This document shows, in pieces, positions 16,368 through 23,814 of a stretch of 42,494 bases of DNA. This stretch comes from Pseudomonadota bacterium (GTDB lineage: Bacteria > Pseudomonadota > Alphaproteobacteria > Rhodospirillales > Magnetospirillaceae). The stretch is taken from the NCBI GenBank assembly GCA_021798485.1, contig JAJZGK010000004.1, positions 1-42,494 on the forward strand, given 5' to 3'. Each line of letters begins with the position of its first letter. The stretch's first letter is position 1. Both the position numbers and the translations under genes were made by a program. The notes beneath the pieces were generated by a model. The model saw nothing but the letters and a program-made list of their open reading frames with translations. It made no database searches and was not told the origin of the DNA.

Positions 16368-17695
16368 ACGACGGCGGCGCCAAGGCGGCGCCCCGTCGCG
16401 GCCTGGTGGGGGGCGCCCTCGTCACCATCGCCGTGCGCGGCATCGATCTGCCCAGCCGCTACGGCTTCCACCTGCTGGTGGCGGCCGCGCTGGGGGTGGA
16501 GCAGGCCGGGCGGTTCTATATCATTTACAGCGCTGTGGCCGCCCTCTCGGGTCTGGGCCGGGTGGGGCTCGACCGTGCTTTGACCCGCCGCCTGGCGGTG
16601 GCCCTGGCCCACGGCGATACCCGCCAGATCCGCCCCGTGCTGCTGCGGGGCCTGGCCCTGGCCACGCTGCTGTCGCTGCTGGTGGGCCTGCTGCTCTACG
16701 CCGCCGCCCCGCTGCTGGCCCGCGATCTTTTGGGCAAGCCCGCCCTGACCGAACCCCTGCGGCTGGCCGCCTTCATCCTGCTGCCGCAAAATCTCAGCAC
16801 CATGGTGGCCGGCGCCCTGGCCGGGCTGCATCGGGTGGGCCAATCGCAGATGATTTATTCCTGGCTGTGGCCCAGCCTGTTCTGCGCCGTGGCCCTGATC
16901 ACCGGCCTCACGCTGCCGGGGGCCCTGCTGCTGATGGCCCTGGCCTTTCTGGCCGCCACCCTGATCGGCGCCATCCTGCTGCTGCGCGCCCTGCCCCCCG
17001 CCCATGCGGCGGCCCATCAGGCCCTGCCCGCCCGCGCCCATAGCCTGATGCACGATGGGTGGGCCCTGTTTTCACTGGAGATGACCCAGCTGCTCATCAC
17101 CTCCGCCCCGGTTCTGATCCTGGGCATGCTGGCCGACAGCCGCGCCGTGGGGCTGTTCTCCCTGGCCTGGCGCATCGCCCTCCTGGTCAATATCGTGGTC
17201 AGCGGCATCGCCGCCATGGCCTCGCCCCGCTATGCCGCTTTGCATGCCAAAAATCAGGCGGGCGATCTGAACCGCGCCGCCGCCCAGGCCATCGGCCTCA
17301 GCCTGCTGCTGACCCTGCCCGCCGTGGCGCTGATGCTGGCGGCGCCCGCCCTGCTGCTGGGCATGCTCGGCCACGGCTTTGCCGACGGCGCCGGCCTGCT
17401 GCGCATTCTGGCCCTGGGGCAGATTTTGGCCGCCGCCTCGGCCTCCATGCCCGATCTTCTGGGCATGACCGGCCACCGTGCCGCGCTCCGGCGGCTCAAT
17501 CTGCTCTCGCTGGCGGTGCTGCTGCTGGGAACCCTGGCCCTGGCGCGTTTTTACGGCGCGGCGGGAACGGCCTGGGCGGTCTCGCTGTCCATCGCCGTCA
17601 ACGGTCTGGGCGCGCTCGTTCTGGCCCGGCGCGATCTGGGCCTGGCCCCCTGGCGCGCCCTGACCGGCACGCTGCGGCGGGGGAGGACCGCATGA
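16364..17695 (+). CDS. Wzx-like polysaccharide flippase (MATE/MOP superfamily)
   Basis: A 443-residue protein with about 12-14 hydrophobic helices and the N-terminal pattern of oligosaccharide flippases (SRYGFHLLVAAALGVEQAGR, then FYIIYSAVAALSGLGRVGLD). It should move the lipid-linked repeat unit across the inner membrane. It starts with GTG at 16364, overlapping the GH44 stop by 4 nt (GTGA), with AAGGA upstream. It ends by overlapping the next gene's ATG by 4 nt. Position next to the polymerase supports Wzx over a drug-efflux MATE protein. Confidence 0.85.
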   Translation: MNDGGAKAAPRRGLVGGALVTIAVRGIDLPSRYGFHLLVAAALGVEQAGRFYIIYSAVAALSGLGRVGLDRALTRRLAVALAHGDTRQIRPVLLRGLALATLLSLLVGLLLYAAAPLLARDLLGKPALTEPLRLAAFILLPQNLSTMVAGALAGLHRVGQSQMIYSWLWPSLFCAVALITGLTLPGALLLMALAFLAATLIGAILLLRALPPAHAAAHQALPARAHSLMHDGWALFSLEMTQLLITSAPVLILGMLADSRAVGLFSLAWRIALLVNIVVSGIAAMASPRYAALHAKNQAGDLNRAAAQAIGLSLLLTLPAVALMLAAPALLLGMLGHGFADGAGLLRILALGQILAAASASMPDLLGMTGHRAALRRLNLLSLAVLLLGTLALARFYGAAGTAWAVSLSIAVNGLGALVLARRDLGLAPWRALTGTLRRGRTA

Positions 17696-18198
17696 GCCTG
17701 CGCCGCGCCCTGCCGGCCGCCTTATACCAACCGGTCAATGCATTGACCGGTTGTATCGTCCCTCGCCGGGTGGCGGCATCCGCCGCCTTGGCCGCTCGCT
17801 CAAGGCTCGCTGGATACCGGCCAACCCGTCACGTCAATGGTTGGCCGGTATTACTTCTTCTGCTGCTGGCCGCCCCATCCGCCCGCGCCGACGACCGGCC
17901 GCCGCGCTTCGACGTGGACGGCCACTGCGGCCGCATCGCCAACCATGTGGACGGCTTCGATTCCAGCGCCATGTCCCGCTGCCTGATGGGCCAGGGCGAT
18001 GCCCTGGAAACCCTGCAGCGGCTGTGGCCCGATACCCCGGCCTATATCGAGGACGATTGCCTGCGGCGGGCGCGCCGGAGCGGCGGCGAGGATGATTACG
18101 TCTGGCTTTTGCGCTGCGTGCGCACCCAGCGCAGCCAGGAGGTGCCGGATGTTCCCGGCGTTACGCCCGGCGTACCGGCGCCCCCCGCCGCGCCCTGA
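17692..18198 (+). CDS. Small exported protein whose signal peptide is interrupted in frame by a palindromic element
   Basis: A 168-residue frame. Codons 1-11 (MSLRRALPAAL) are followed by 43 codons' worth of inserted DNA (42 element codons plus one duplicated TTA). The hydrophobic core LLLLLLAAPSARA and the mature protein, starting DDRPPRFDVDGHCG, come next. Removing the insert rebuilds a textbook 23-residue Sec signal peptide ending in ARA. The mature part is about 110 residues with five cysteines (GHCGRIANH, SRCLMGQG, EDDCLRRARR, WLLRCVRT) and a Pro-rich tail. The function is unknown. Whether the protein is still exported, perhaps from an internal start such as the in-frame GTG in RRVAASAA, is open. 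It overlaps the flippase gene by 4 nt. Confidence 0.78.
   Translation: MSLRRALPAALYQPVNALTGCIVPRRVAASAALAARSRLAGYRPTRHVNGWPVLLLLLLAAPSARADDRPPRFDVDGHCGRIANHVDGFDSSAMSRCLMGQGDALETLQRLWPDTPAYIEDDCLRRARRSGGEDDYVWLLRCVRTQRSQEVPDVPGVTPGVPAPPAAP
17725..17850 (+). repeat. 126-bp palindromic element, copy 4 (in-frame, inside a coding sequence), TSD TTA
   Basis: A full-length forward copy flanked by TTA at 17722-17724 and TTA at 17851-17853. Its left hairpin is perfect (AACCGGTCAAT-GC-ATTGACCGGTT) and its right hairpin TACCGGCCAAC/GTTGGCCGGTA is intact. Read in frame 1 it is open for 42 codons and becomes part of the host gene. It differs from the other copies by several substitutions, such as GTGGCGG for GCGGCGG. 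Confidence 0.95.
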
Positions 18199-18205
18199 CG
18201 GCTCA

Positions 18206-18267
18206 TGCCAACCGGCCAACTCGTCACGTCAATGGTTGGCCGGCATCACGTCAACGGTTGGCCGGTC
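18206..18267 (+). repeat. Internally deleted element derivative (copy 5) with 22-bp tandem duplication, TSD TCA
   Basis: Only the left tip (TGCCAACCGG) and the right hairpin arm survive. The first 40 bp end in GGCA; the outer bases TGCC/GGCA are changed on both sides but still pair. A diverged 22-bp tandem duplication of the right arm follows (18224-18245 and 18246-18267). TCA flanks the left at 18203-18205 and the right at 18268-18270, where it is also the complement of the epimerase-like stop codon. It occupies the convergent gap between the exported protein gene and the epimerase-like gene. Confidence 0.85.
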
Positions 18268-19233
18268 TCAGGCCCGCTGGGCGCGGCACCAGGCGGCGGT
18301 TTCGGCCAGCCCCTCGTCCAGCGGCATCCAGGTTTGGCCCAGCAGGCGCTCGCTCTTGCCCGAATCCAGGCGGATTTCCTGGCGGAACAGCCGGGCCAGC
18401 GACGGCGGCACCAGCGGCGGCGCCCAGGCCACGGCGCCGGCGCGGGCCGCCGCCATCTCCAGAATTTTCAGCGGCGGCGCCAGCAGTTTGGTTTCCAGCC
18501 GCAGTCGCCGCGCCGACAGCCGCCGCACCGGCACCGCCGCCAGCGCCTGGGCGAAGGCCATGAGATACTCGTTCCAGGTGGGAGCCCCGGCCATGGCCAG
18601 ATTGAAGGCCTGCCCCTCGGCGCGGCCCTGGCGCACGGCGGCCACCACCGCCCGCGCCACATCGTCCACATGCACCAGATTGGCGATGCCGTCGCCCTCG
18701 GCGCCCAGATCGCCCAGCCGGCGGGCCCGCAGCAGGCGGGCCAGGCGCAGGCTCCATTGCAGGCCGCCGGGGCCATAGACGCAGCCGGGGCGTAGAATGA
18801 CGGCGCGGCCATAATCGGCGGCCAGACGCTCGCCCGCCAGCTTGGCGGCGGCGTAAGGCCCCTGTTCGTCCGACAGCGCCGCCGTCTCCGCCACCCGGCC
18901 CACGGCGTTGCCGTACACCGCCATGGAACTGAGCTGCACCACCAGGGGCCGTCCGGCGGCGTTGGCGGCGCGGAACAGCGCGGCGCTGATGCGGCGCATC
19001 GTCTCGGGCGGCGCCGCCGTGCAGTCCACCACCGCCTGCACCCGGGTCAGGGCGGCGGCCAGGGCCGGCTCATCGCCGCCATCCAGGTGCAGGGCCTCGA
19101 TGCCGTCCTCGGTACGGGTGGCAAGGCGGCGGCCGGCGGCCAGGGGAATACAGCCGTCGGCGGCGGCCAGGGCCTGCACCACCCGGCGGCCGATGAACCC
19201 GGACGCGCCCAGAACAAGAACGGACTGGATCAT
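18268..19233 (-). CDS. NAD(P)-dependent epimerase/dehydratase-like protein (extended SDR)
   Basis: A 321-residue extended short-chain dehydrogenase/reductase. MIQSVLVLGASGFIGRRVVQA contains the GxxGxxG nucleotide motif, VVDCTAAPPET follows, and the catalytic segment is LSSMAVYGN ... GPYAAAKLAGE (S..YxxxK). RPGCVYGPG and NLVHVDDVARAVV are the usual sugar-nucleotide epimerase/dehydratase signatures. The substrate is unknown; it probably modifies a nucleotide sugar for the nearby polysaccharide. The start at 19233 is preceded by AAAGGGGG. An earlier in-frame ATG at 19257 falls inside a palindromic element and is rejected. The stop codon is the insertion target of element copy 5. Confidence 0.87.
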   Translation of the reverse strand: MIQSVLVLGASGFIGRRVVQALAAADGCIPLAAGRRLATRTEDGIEALHLDGGDEPALAAALTRVQAVVDCTAAPPETMRRISAALFRAANAAGRPLVVQLSSMAVYGNAVGRVAETAALSDEQGPYAAAKLAGERLAADYGRAVILRPGCVYGPGGLQWSLRLARLLRARRLGDLGAEGDGIANLVHVDDVARAVVAAVRQGRAEGQAFNLAMAGAPTWNEYLMAFAQALAAVPVRRLSARRLRLETKLLAPPLKILEMAAARAGAVAWAPPLVPPSLARLFRQEIRLDSGKSERLLGQTWMPLDEGLAETAAWCRAQRA

Positions 19234-19247
19234 GACACCCCCTTTAA

Positions 19248-19339
19248 TACCGGCCAAGCATTGAGCGAGCGGCCAAGGCGGCGGATGCCGCCGCCCGGCG
19301 AGGGACGATACAACCGGTCAATTCATTGGCCGGTTGGTA
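19248..19339 (-). repeat. Reverse-orientation palindromic element with internal deletion (copy 6)
   Basis: This is a reverse-complement copy of 92 bp that lacks about 34 bp of the right-hairpin region: TACCGGCCAA runs directly into the GCATTGAGCGAGC segment. The left flank is TAA (19245-19247) and the right flank TGA (19340-19342), so the duplication is not exact. It begins 1 nt upstream of the epimerase-like gene's Shine-Dalgarno sequence. Confidence 0.85.
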
Positions 19340-19342
19340 TGA

Positions 19343-19468
19343 AACCGGCCAACCGTTGACGTGACGCGTTGGCCGGTTTCCAGCGAGCATTGAGCGAGCG
19401 GCCAAGGCGGCGGATGCCGCCGCCCGGCGAGGGACGATACAACCGGTCAATTCATTGACCGGTCGGTA
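19343..19468 (-). repeat. 126-bp palindromic element, reverse orientation (copy 7)
   Basis: A full-length reverse copy separated from copy 6 by only the TGA trinucleotide. One end reads AACC instead of TACC. The flanks TGA (19340-19342) and TAG (19469-19471) do not match exactly, so the insertion is older or rearranged. It supplies the last codons and stop of the GMC oxidoreductase gene. Confidence 0.9.
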
Positions 19469-21141
19469 TAGGGTAAGCCGACGGAAACGGGCGAAGGCGC
19501 CGCCAGGCTTTTCAGCCGGTCCGCCAGCCGCAGCCCCAGAGCCACGGCGGTCAGGGTGGGATTGGCCTGTCCCGAGGTGGGAAAGACCGAACTGCCGGCC
19601 ACATGCAGATTGGGCAGGCCATGCACGGCGCAGTGAGCATCCACCACGCCCTGACGGGGCGAGGCGGCCATGCGGGTGGTGCCGATATGATGGCCGCCAT
19701 AGGCGCCGTAACGGGTCATTTCATGCTCCACGCTGTCGGGATCGTAGGTGAAGCGCCCAACCCCGCAGGCGGCCACGTCGCGGGCCAGCACCTCCAGCAT
19801 GGTGGCGATCGAAGCGATATCCTGGCGGCTATAGCGCCAGTCGGCCTTGAGGCGCGGCATCCCCAGGGCATCGGTCTCCCGCTCAAGCGTCAGGCGGCTG
19901 TCGGGATTGGGCTCCTGCTCGCCATGCACGTCCAGACTGTAGAGATTGGCCTTGGAGCGGATGATGATGGAGGGAAACTTGCGCTCGGCCAGACGGCGGT
20001 CGCGCAGCAGATGCCACAGGAAGGCGGCGGTGCCCGGCATATCGGCCAGCACGTTCCACAGATGGCGGGCCTGGGGGATCAGGCCCAGACGCACCTCGCC
20101 GTCGAGGCGCTTGGCATATTCGTAGGGAATGAACATGCGGGCCAGATAGAGCATGGACAGCACGCCGTTGCGGTGCGCCGGATCGATGATGCGCGGATGA
20201 TGCAGGCGGGCGATAACGTTGCCCGCGCGCAACCGGCGCTGGGCCTCGGGGCTCAGGGCGATGCGGCGGCGGCAGTAGGTGCCGTCGTCGGCGATATCGT
20301 AACCGTGCCAAACCGGCCGGGTAAACCGCAGGGCGCCGATGGTGCCGGCCATATGGCACATGTAGTAGCGCCCCACCAGATCATGGCCGTTGCCCACCCC
20401 GGCGGCCTGCACATCGCGGCTGGCCAGCAGCAGGCGGGCATTTTCCAGCCCGCCCGCCGCCAGCACCACATGGCCGGCCCGCACCTGAAAGCGCCGCCCG
20501 GCCAGGGTGGCGACATCGAGATGATCCACGGCGCCGCCATCGGCGGCCAGGGCGATGCGGGTCACATTGGCATGCAGCAGCAGGCGGCAGTTGGCAGCCG
20601 CCTCCAGCTTGTGGCGGTAGCGGCGGCCGAAATCGGTGGGGCAGGAAAAGCGTTCCAGGGTATCGGTGCCAAGATCGGCGCTGGCGAACCCCTCGATCAT
20701 CGGCGGCAGGGGCCGGGTGAAGGCCTGCCCGGCCCGGTAGGCATAGGCCCCGGCCTCGGCGATGCGATTGGCGCGGGGATAATAGGGGGCGAGATCCTCG
20801 AAGGCGATGGGCCAGCCACTGTGGGCGATATAGTCGCGCGCCTCGAAATCGATGGGATCGAACGGCATGGAGCGTCCGCCCCACAGGGTGGTGGAACCGC
20901 CATAGCGGCGTTCGCGGTAGGTGTCGAGCGGGCTGTGCAGGGCCGGATCGGCCACCGCACCGGCATAAAGGGCCTGGCTGTCGGCCTCGGCCCCGAAACC
21001 GCCCGATTCCAGCAGCAGCAGCCGCAGGCCGCTGTCCAGCAGCTCCAGCGCCATGGCGATGCCCGCCGCGCCGGCCCCGACGATGCAAAGATCGGCCTCC
21101 TGCGGCGCACCCTCGGGAAGATCGTTGGCGTCGAGGATCAT
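19447..21141 (-). CDS. GMC-family FAD-dependent oxidoreductase
   Basis: A 564-residue flavoprotein. ADLCIVGAGAAGIAMALELL near residue 17 is the FAD-binding GxGxxG fold. RYGGSTTLWGGRSMPFDP follows, HVVLAAGGLENARLLLAS lies in the middle, and HHIGTTRMAASPRQGVVD plus the C-terminal GSSVFPTSGQANPTLTAVAL form the GMC_oxred_C domain with the catalytic His/Asn region. Enzymes of this type occur in many exopolysaccharide loci and probably oxidise a sugar hydroxyl. The start at 21141 (MILDANDLPE) is supported by GAGGGG. The final residues TDRSMN and the stop codon are encoded by element copy 7, so the natural C-terminus has been replaced. Confidence 0.87.
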   Translation of the reverse strand: MILDANDLPEGAPQEADLCIVGAGAAGIAMALELLDSGLRLLLLESGGFGAEADSQALYAGAVADPALHSPLDTYRERRYGGSTTLWGGRSMPFDPIDFEARDYIAHSGWPIAFEDLAPYYPRANRIAEAGAYAYRAGQAFTRPLPPMIEGFASADLGTDTLERFSCPTDFGRRYRHKLEAAANCRLLLHANVTRIALAADGGAVDHLDVATLAGRRFQVRAGHVVLAAGGLENARLLLASRDVQAAGVGNGHDLVGRYYMCHMAGTIGALRFTRPVWHGYDIADDGTYCRRRIALSPEAQRRLRAGNVIARLHHPRIIDPAHRNGVLSMLYLARMFIPYEYAKRLDGEVRLGLIPQARHLWNVLADMPGTAAFLWHLLRDRRLAERKFPSIIIRSKANLYSLDVHGEQEPNPDSRLTLERETDALGMPRLKADWRYSRQDIASIATMLEVLARDVAACGVGRFTYDPDSVEHEMTRYGAYGGHHIGTTRMAASPRQGVVDAHCAVHGLPNLHVAGSSVFPTSGQANPTLTAVALGLRLADRLKSLAAPSPVSVGLPYTDRSMN

Positions 21142-21149
21142 GCCGCCCC

Positions 21150-22592
21150 TCAGTAGGCGTTGCGGTGGATAAGCCCGACGAACGGCGTCATCAGCAGGAT
21201 GCGCAGATCGAGCAGGATGGACCAGTTTTCGATATACCACAGATCGTAATCGACGCGGCGGCGGATATGCTCCTCGTCCTCCACGCTGCCGCGCAGGCCG
21301 TTGACCTGGGCCCAGCCGGTAATGCCGGGCAGCACGCGGTGGCGGGCGTAATATTCGCGGATGATGCGGGCGAACTGCTCGTCGTGCGACAGGGCGTGCG
21401 GGCGCGGCCCGATGATGGACATTTCGCCGCGCACCACGTTCAGGATCTGCGGCAGTTCGTCCAGGCTGGTGCGGCGCAGGAAGCGCCCCACCCGGGTCAC
21501 CCGCGGATCGTCGCGGCGGGCGGCGTCGGTGCGGCCCTCGGGCTGGCAGTCCTCCACCTTCATGGAGCGGAACTTGTAGACCATGAAATTGCGGCCGTTG
21601 AAGCCGCGCCGCGCCTGCCGGAAGAGAGCCGGCCCGCGGCTATCCAATTTGACGGCCAGGGCGATCAGCAGGCACAGCGGCAGCACCAGCGGCGCCACCA
21701 GGGCGATGAGCAGGGTATCCTCGATGCGTTTGATCAGCCAGTCCCAGCCGTCCAGCGGCCGCCGCCCGATGGTGAACATGGGCAGGCCGCCCAGGGTGGT
21801 GGCGATGGAGTTGCGGAACAGCGGAAAACTGCGCACCACGAAGCCCAGCCCTTCCGGACAGATCTGCACATCCACCGCCAGACCCTGCAGCATCTCGATC
21901 AATTCGCGCAGGCGCCGCTCGCTGCTCCAGGGCAGGGCGATGACGATGCAGTCGATCTGCTGCTCGGCGGCCCAGGGAATGATATCGGCGATACGGCCCT
22001 TGATCTCGATGCCGTTGGCCTCGGCCTGTTCGCGCAGGCGGTCCATGCGGTCGTCGAACACGCCCAGCACCTGGACATAATCGTCATGCGCCATCAGATG
22101 CTGGTAAAGCTGGGTGCCCAGATCGTCGGCGCCGATGATGCCCACCCGCATGGAGAGCCGGCCCAGGCGGTGCGCCCGCACCACGATGCGCGCCACCACG
22201 ATGCGCGCCACCACGAATCCCATCCCCGACGTCAGCACCCAGAGCCCCACCCACAGGCGGGAAAACCGGGCCGAAACCTTCAGCATGAAGGCCGCCGCCA
22301 GCAGGAACAGAAACACCAGCAGCCAATAGCCCAGGGCCCGCACGGTCATGGCCCAGACGCTTTCGGCATAGCCGGTCACATAGGCCTGGCCCAGATTGAA
22401 CACCAAAAGGCACAGCATCATGCCCAGGGCGATGGCGATGATTTCATCGCGCGGCGGCATGCCGAGCCCGTACCGGATCCAGTAGGCCGCCACGCCGCTG
22501 GCCGCCACCACCAGAAGATCCACCAGCCGCAACCCCATGAAAATGGCCGTCAGCCAGCCCAAGCGTTGCGATTTGATCATATCCACGGGCAT
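21150..22592 (-). CDS. Undecaprenyl-phosphate glucose/hexose-1-phosphate transferase (WcaJ-like)
   Basis: A 480-residue polyprenol-phosphate sugar transferase that starts repeat-unit synthesis by loading a hexose-1-phosphate on undecaprenyl phosphate. Layout: four N-terminal helices, a CoA-binding-like domain ([19 protein letters not shown] near residue 148), a re-entrant hydrophobic segment, then the conserved catalytic core [44 protein letters not shown] and [15 protein letters not shown]. The C-terminus [17 protein letters not shown] is typical of the family. It lies 8 nt upstream of the GMC gene. A 15-bp tandem duplication has produced the repeated residues [10 protein letters not shown] near residue 130. 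Confidence 0.93.
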   Translation of the reverse strand: MPVDMIKSQRLGWLTAIFMGLRLVDLLVVAASGVAAYWIRYGLGMPPRDEIIAIALGMMLCLLVFNLGQAYVTGYAESVWAMTVRALGYWLLVFLFLLAAAFMLKVSARFSRLWVGLWVLTSGMGFVVARIVVARIVVRAHRLGRLSMRVGIIGADDLGTQLYQHLMAHDDYVQVLGVFDDRMDRLREQAEANGIEIKGRIADIIPWAAEQQIDCIVIALPWSSERRLRELIEMLQGLAVDVQICPEGLGFVVRSFPLFRNSIATTLGGLPMFTIGRRPLDGWDWLIKRIEDTLLIALVAPLVLPLCLLIALAVKLDSRGPALFRQARRGFNGRNFMVYKFRSMKVEDCQPEGRTDAARRDDPRVTRVGRFLRRTSLDELPQILNVVRGEMSIIGPRPHALSHDEQFARIIREYYARHRVLPGITGWAQVNGLRGSVEDEEHIRRRVDYDLWYIENWSILLDLRILLMTPFVGLIHRNAY

Positions 22593-22862
22593 GCTGCTTT
22601 ATCCAATGCCGTTTTTCTTTCCCTCGGTAGCGGACCCTACCGCCATTCCCCATATACCGGAATATAAAAAACAAAATGAAACAAACAATGAATAGAAACG
22701 ATAAAATCAAGTTATGACACATGAAACATCATGCACAAAGAAAGTTAATTTCCGTTAAAAGATTTAGGCCTGGATTTTTCAATCACCCCCTTCACACAAA
22801 TCCGTTACAATATTTTATCACTTAATAAATAGAGTTCCATCCCCGCGCAGAAAGGAAACATC
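22593..22862. other. AT-rich divergent intergenic region (WcaJ-like gene / SPFH gene)
   Basis: About 270 bp between divergently transcribed genes. From roughly 22660 to 22840 the sequence is strikingly AT-rich. It includes a direct GTTAA repeat around GTTAATTTCCGTTAA near 22744 and TTACAATATTTTATCACTTAATAAA near 22806. It must hold the promoter of the initiating transferase operon and that of the SPFH gene, but no single promoter or operator is clear enough to call. Confidence 0.45.
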
Positions 22863-23672
22863 ATGCCCATGCCCCCCTTTTCCCTGGCCGGAACCCTCTG
22901 GCCCATTCTGCTGCTGGCCGCCCTGCTGTTTCTGGCGCGCGGCCTGGCCATCATCCGCCAGACCGAGCGCGGCGTGGTGCTGACCCTGGGACGCTACAGC
23001 CGCACCCTGGAACCGGGGCTGCGCTTCGTGCTGCCGGTGGTGCAGCAGCTGATGCGCATCGACGTGCGGGTTTACGTGCTGGAAATTTCCGATCAGGATC
23101 TCATCACCAAGGACAATGTCTCGGTGCGGGTGGCCGCCGTCACCTCCTACGCGGTGAAGGATCCCAGGAAGGCGCTCCTGGATGTGCGCGACTACAGAAG
23201 CGCCATCGATCTCCTGGCCCAGATCACCCTGCGCTCCACCGTGGGCAAGCATGCCCTCGACGATCTGCTGGCCCATCAGGAGGAGTTGAACAAAACCATC
23301 GCCACGGCGCTGGAAGCCCATTCCGAGGAATGGGGGGTGGCCATCAAGGACGTGGCCATCCGCAGCGTCGATCTGGATCAGACCATGGTGCGGGCCATGG
23401 CCCAGGAAGCCGAGGCCGAACGCGGCAAGCGCGCCCGCGTCATCACCGCCGAGGGCGAGAAGGAGGCGGCGGTGAAACTGCGCGAGGCCGCCGAGGAATT
23501 GGCCAAATCCCCCGCCGCCCTCACCCTGCGCTCGCTGGCCACGCTGAAGGAGATCGGCGCCGAGCGCAACACCACCATCGTCTTCCCCATGGAGGCCAGC
23601 CTGTTCGCCGCCACCGCCGCCGTCTCGGCCGCCCTGCACAACGCGCCGGCAAAAGACGCGCCGGAGGCGTAA
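22863..23672 (+). CDS. SPFH/band-7 (slipin-type) membrane protein
   Basis: A 269-residue protein with one N-terminal membrane helix (LWPILLLAALLFLARGLAII) followed by the band-7 domain: TERGVVLTLGRYSRTLEPGLRFVLP near residue 37, then DQDLITKDNVSVRVAAV and DYRSAIDLLAQITLRS. The C-terminal AEAERGKRARVITAEGEKEAA coiled-coil is typical of slipins. Such proteins organise membrane microdomains or protease complexes. No NfeD partner is next to it. AGAAAGGAAAC precedes the ATG. Its TAA stop is the target duplication of element copy 8, which begins directly after it. Confidence 0.9.
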   Translation: MPMPPFSLAGTLWPILLLAALLFLARGLAIIRQTERGVVLTLGRYSRTLEPGLRFVLPVVQQLMRIDVRVYVLEISDQDLITKDNVSVRVAAVTSYAVKDPRKALLDVRDYRSAIDLLAQITLRSTVGKHALDDLLAHQEELNKTIATALEAHSEEWGVAIKDVAIRSVDLDQTMVRAMAQEAEAERGKRARVITAEGEKEAAVKLREAAEELAKSPAALTLRSLATLKEIGAERNTTIVFPMEASLFAATAAVSAALHNAPAKDAPEA

Positions 23673-23798
23673 TACCAACCGGCCAATGAATTGACCGGTT
23701 GTATCGTCCCTCGCCGGGCGGCGACATCCGCCGCCTTGGCCGCTCGCTCAATGCTCGCTGGATACCGGCCAACGAGTCACGTCAATGGTTGGCCGGTA
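23673..23798 (+). repeat. 126-bp palindromic element, copy 8 (forward), TSD TAA
   Basis: A full-length forward copy flanked by TAA at 23670-23672, which is the SPFH stop codon, and TAA at 23799-23801. It occupies nearly the whole gap between the convergent SPFH gene and the small exported protein gene. The central hairpin carries one change (GCGACAT). Confidence 0.95.
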
Positions 23799-23814
23799 TA
23801 ACCCCTCCGGGGGA

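Noticed and set aside
21165-22667. 500-codon plus-strand frame antisense to the WcaJ-like gene
   Set aside because: Composition is typical of GC-rich antisense shadow; the minus strand has all catalytic motifs of the transferase family.
4051-23798. CRISPR array interpretation of the repeated 126-bp sequences
   Set aside because: Copies are dispersed, lack regular spacers, occur in both orientations and carry target duplications; no cas genes are present.
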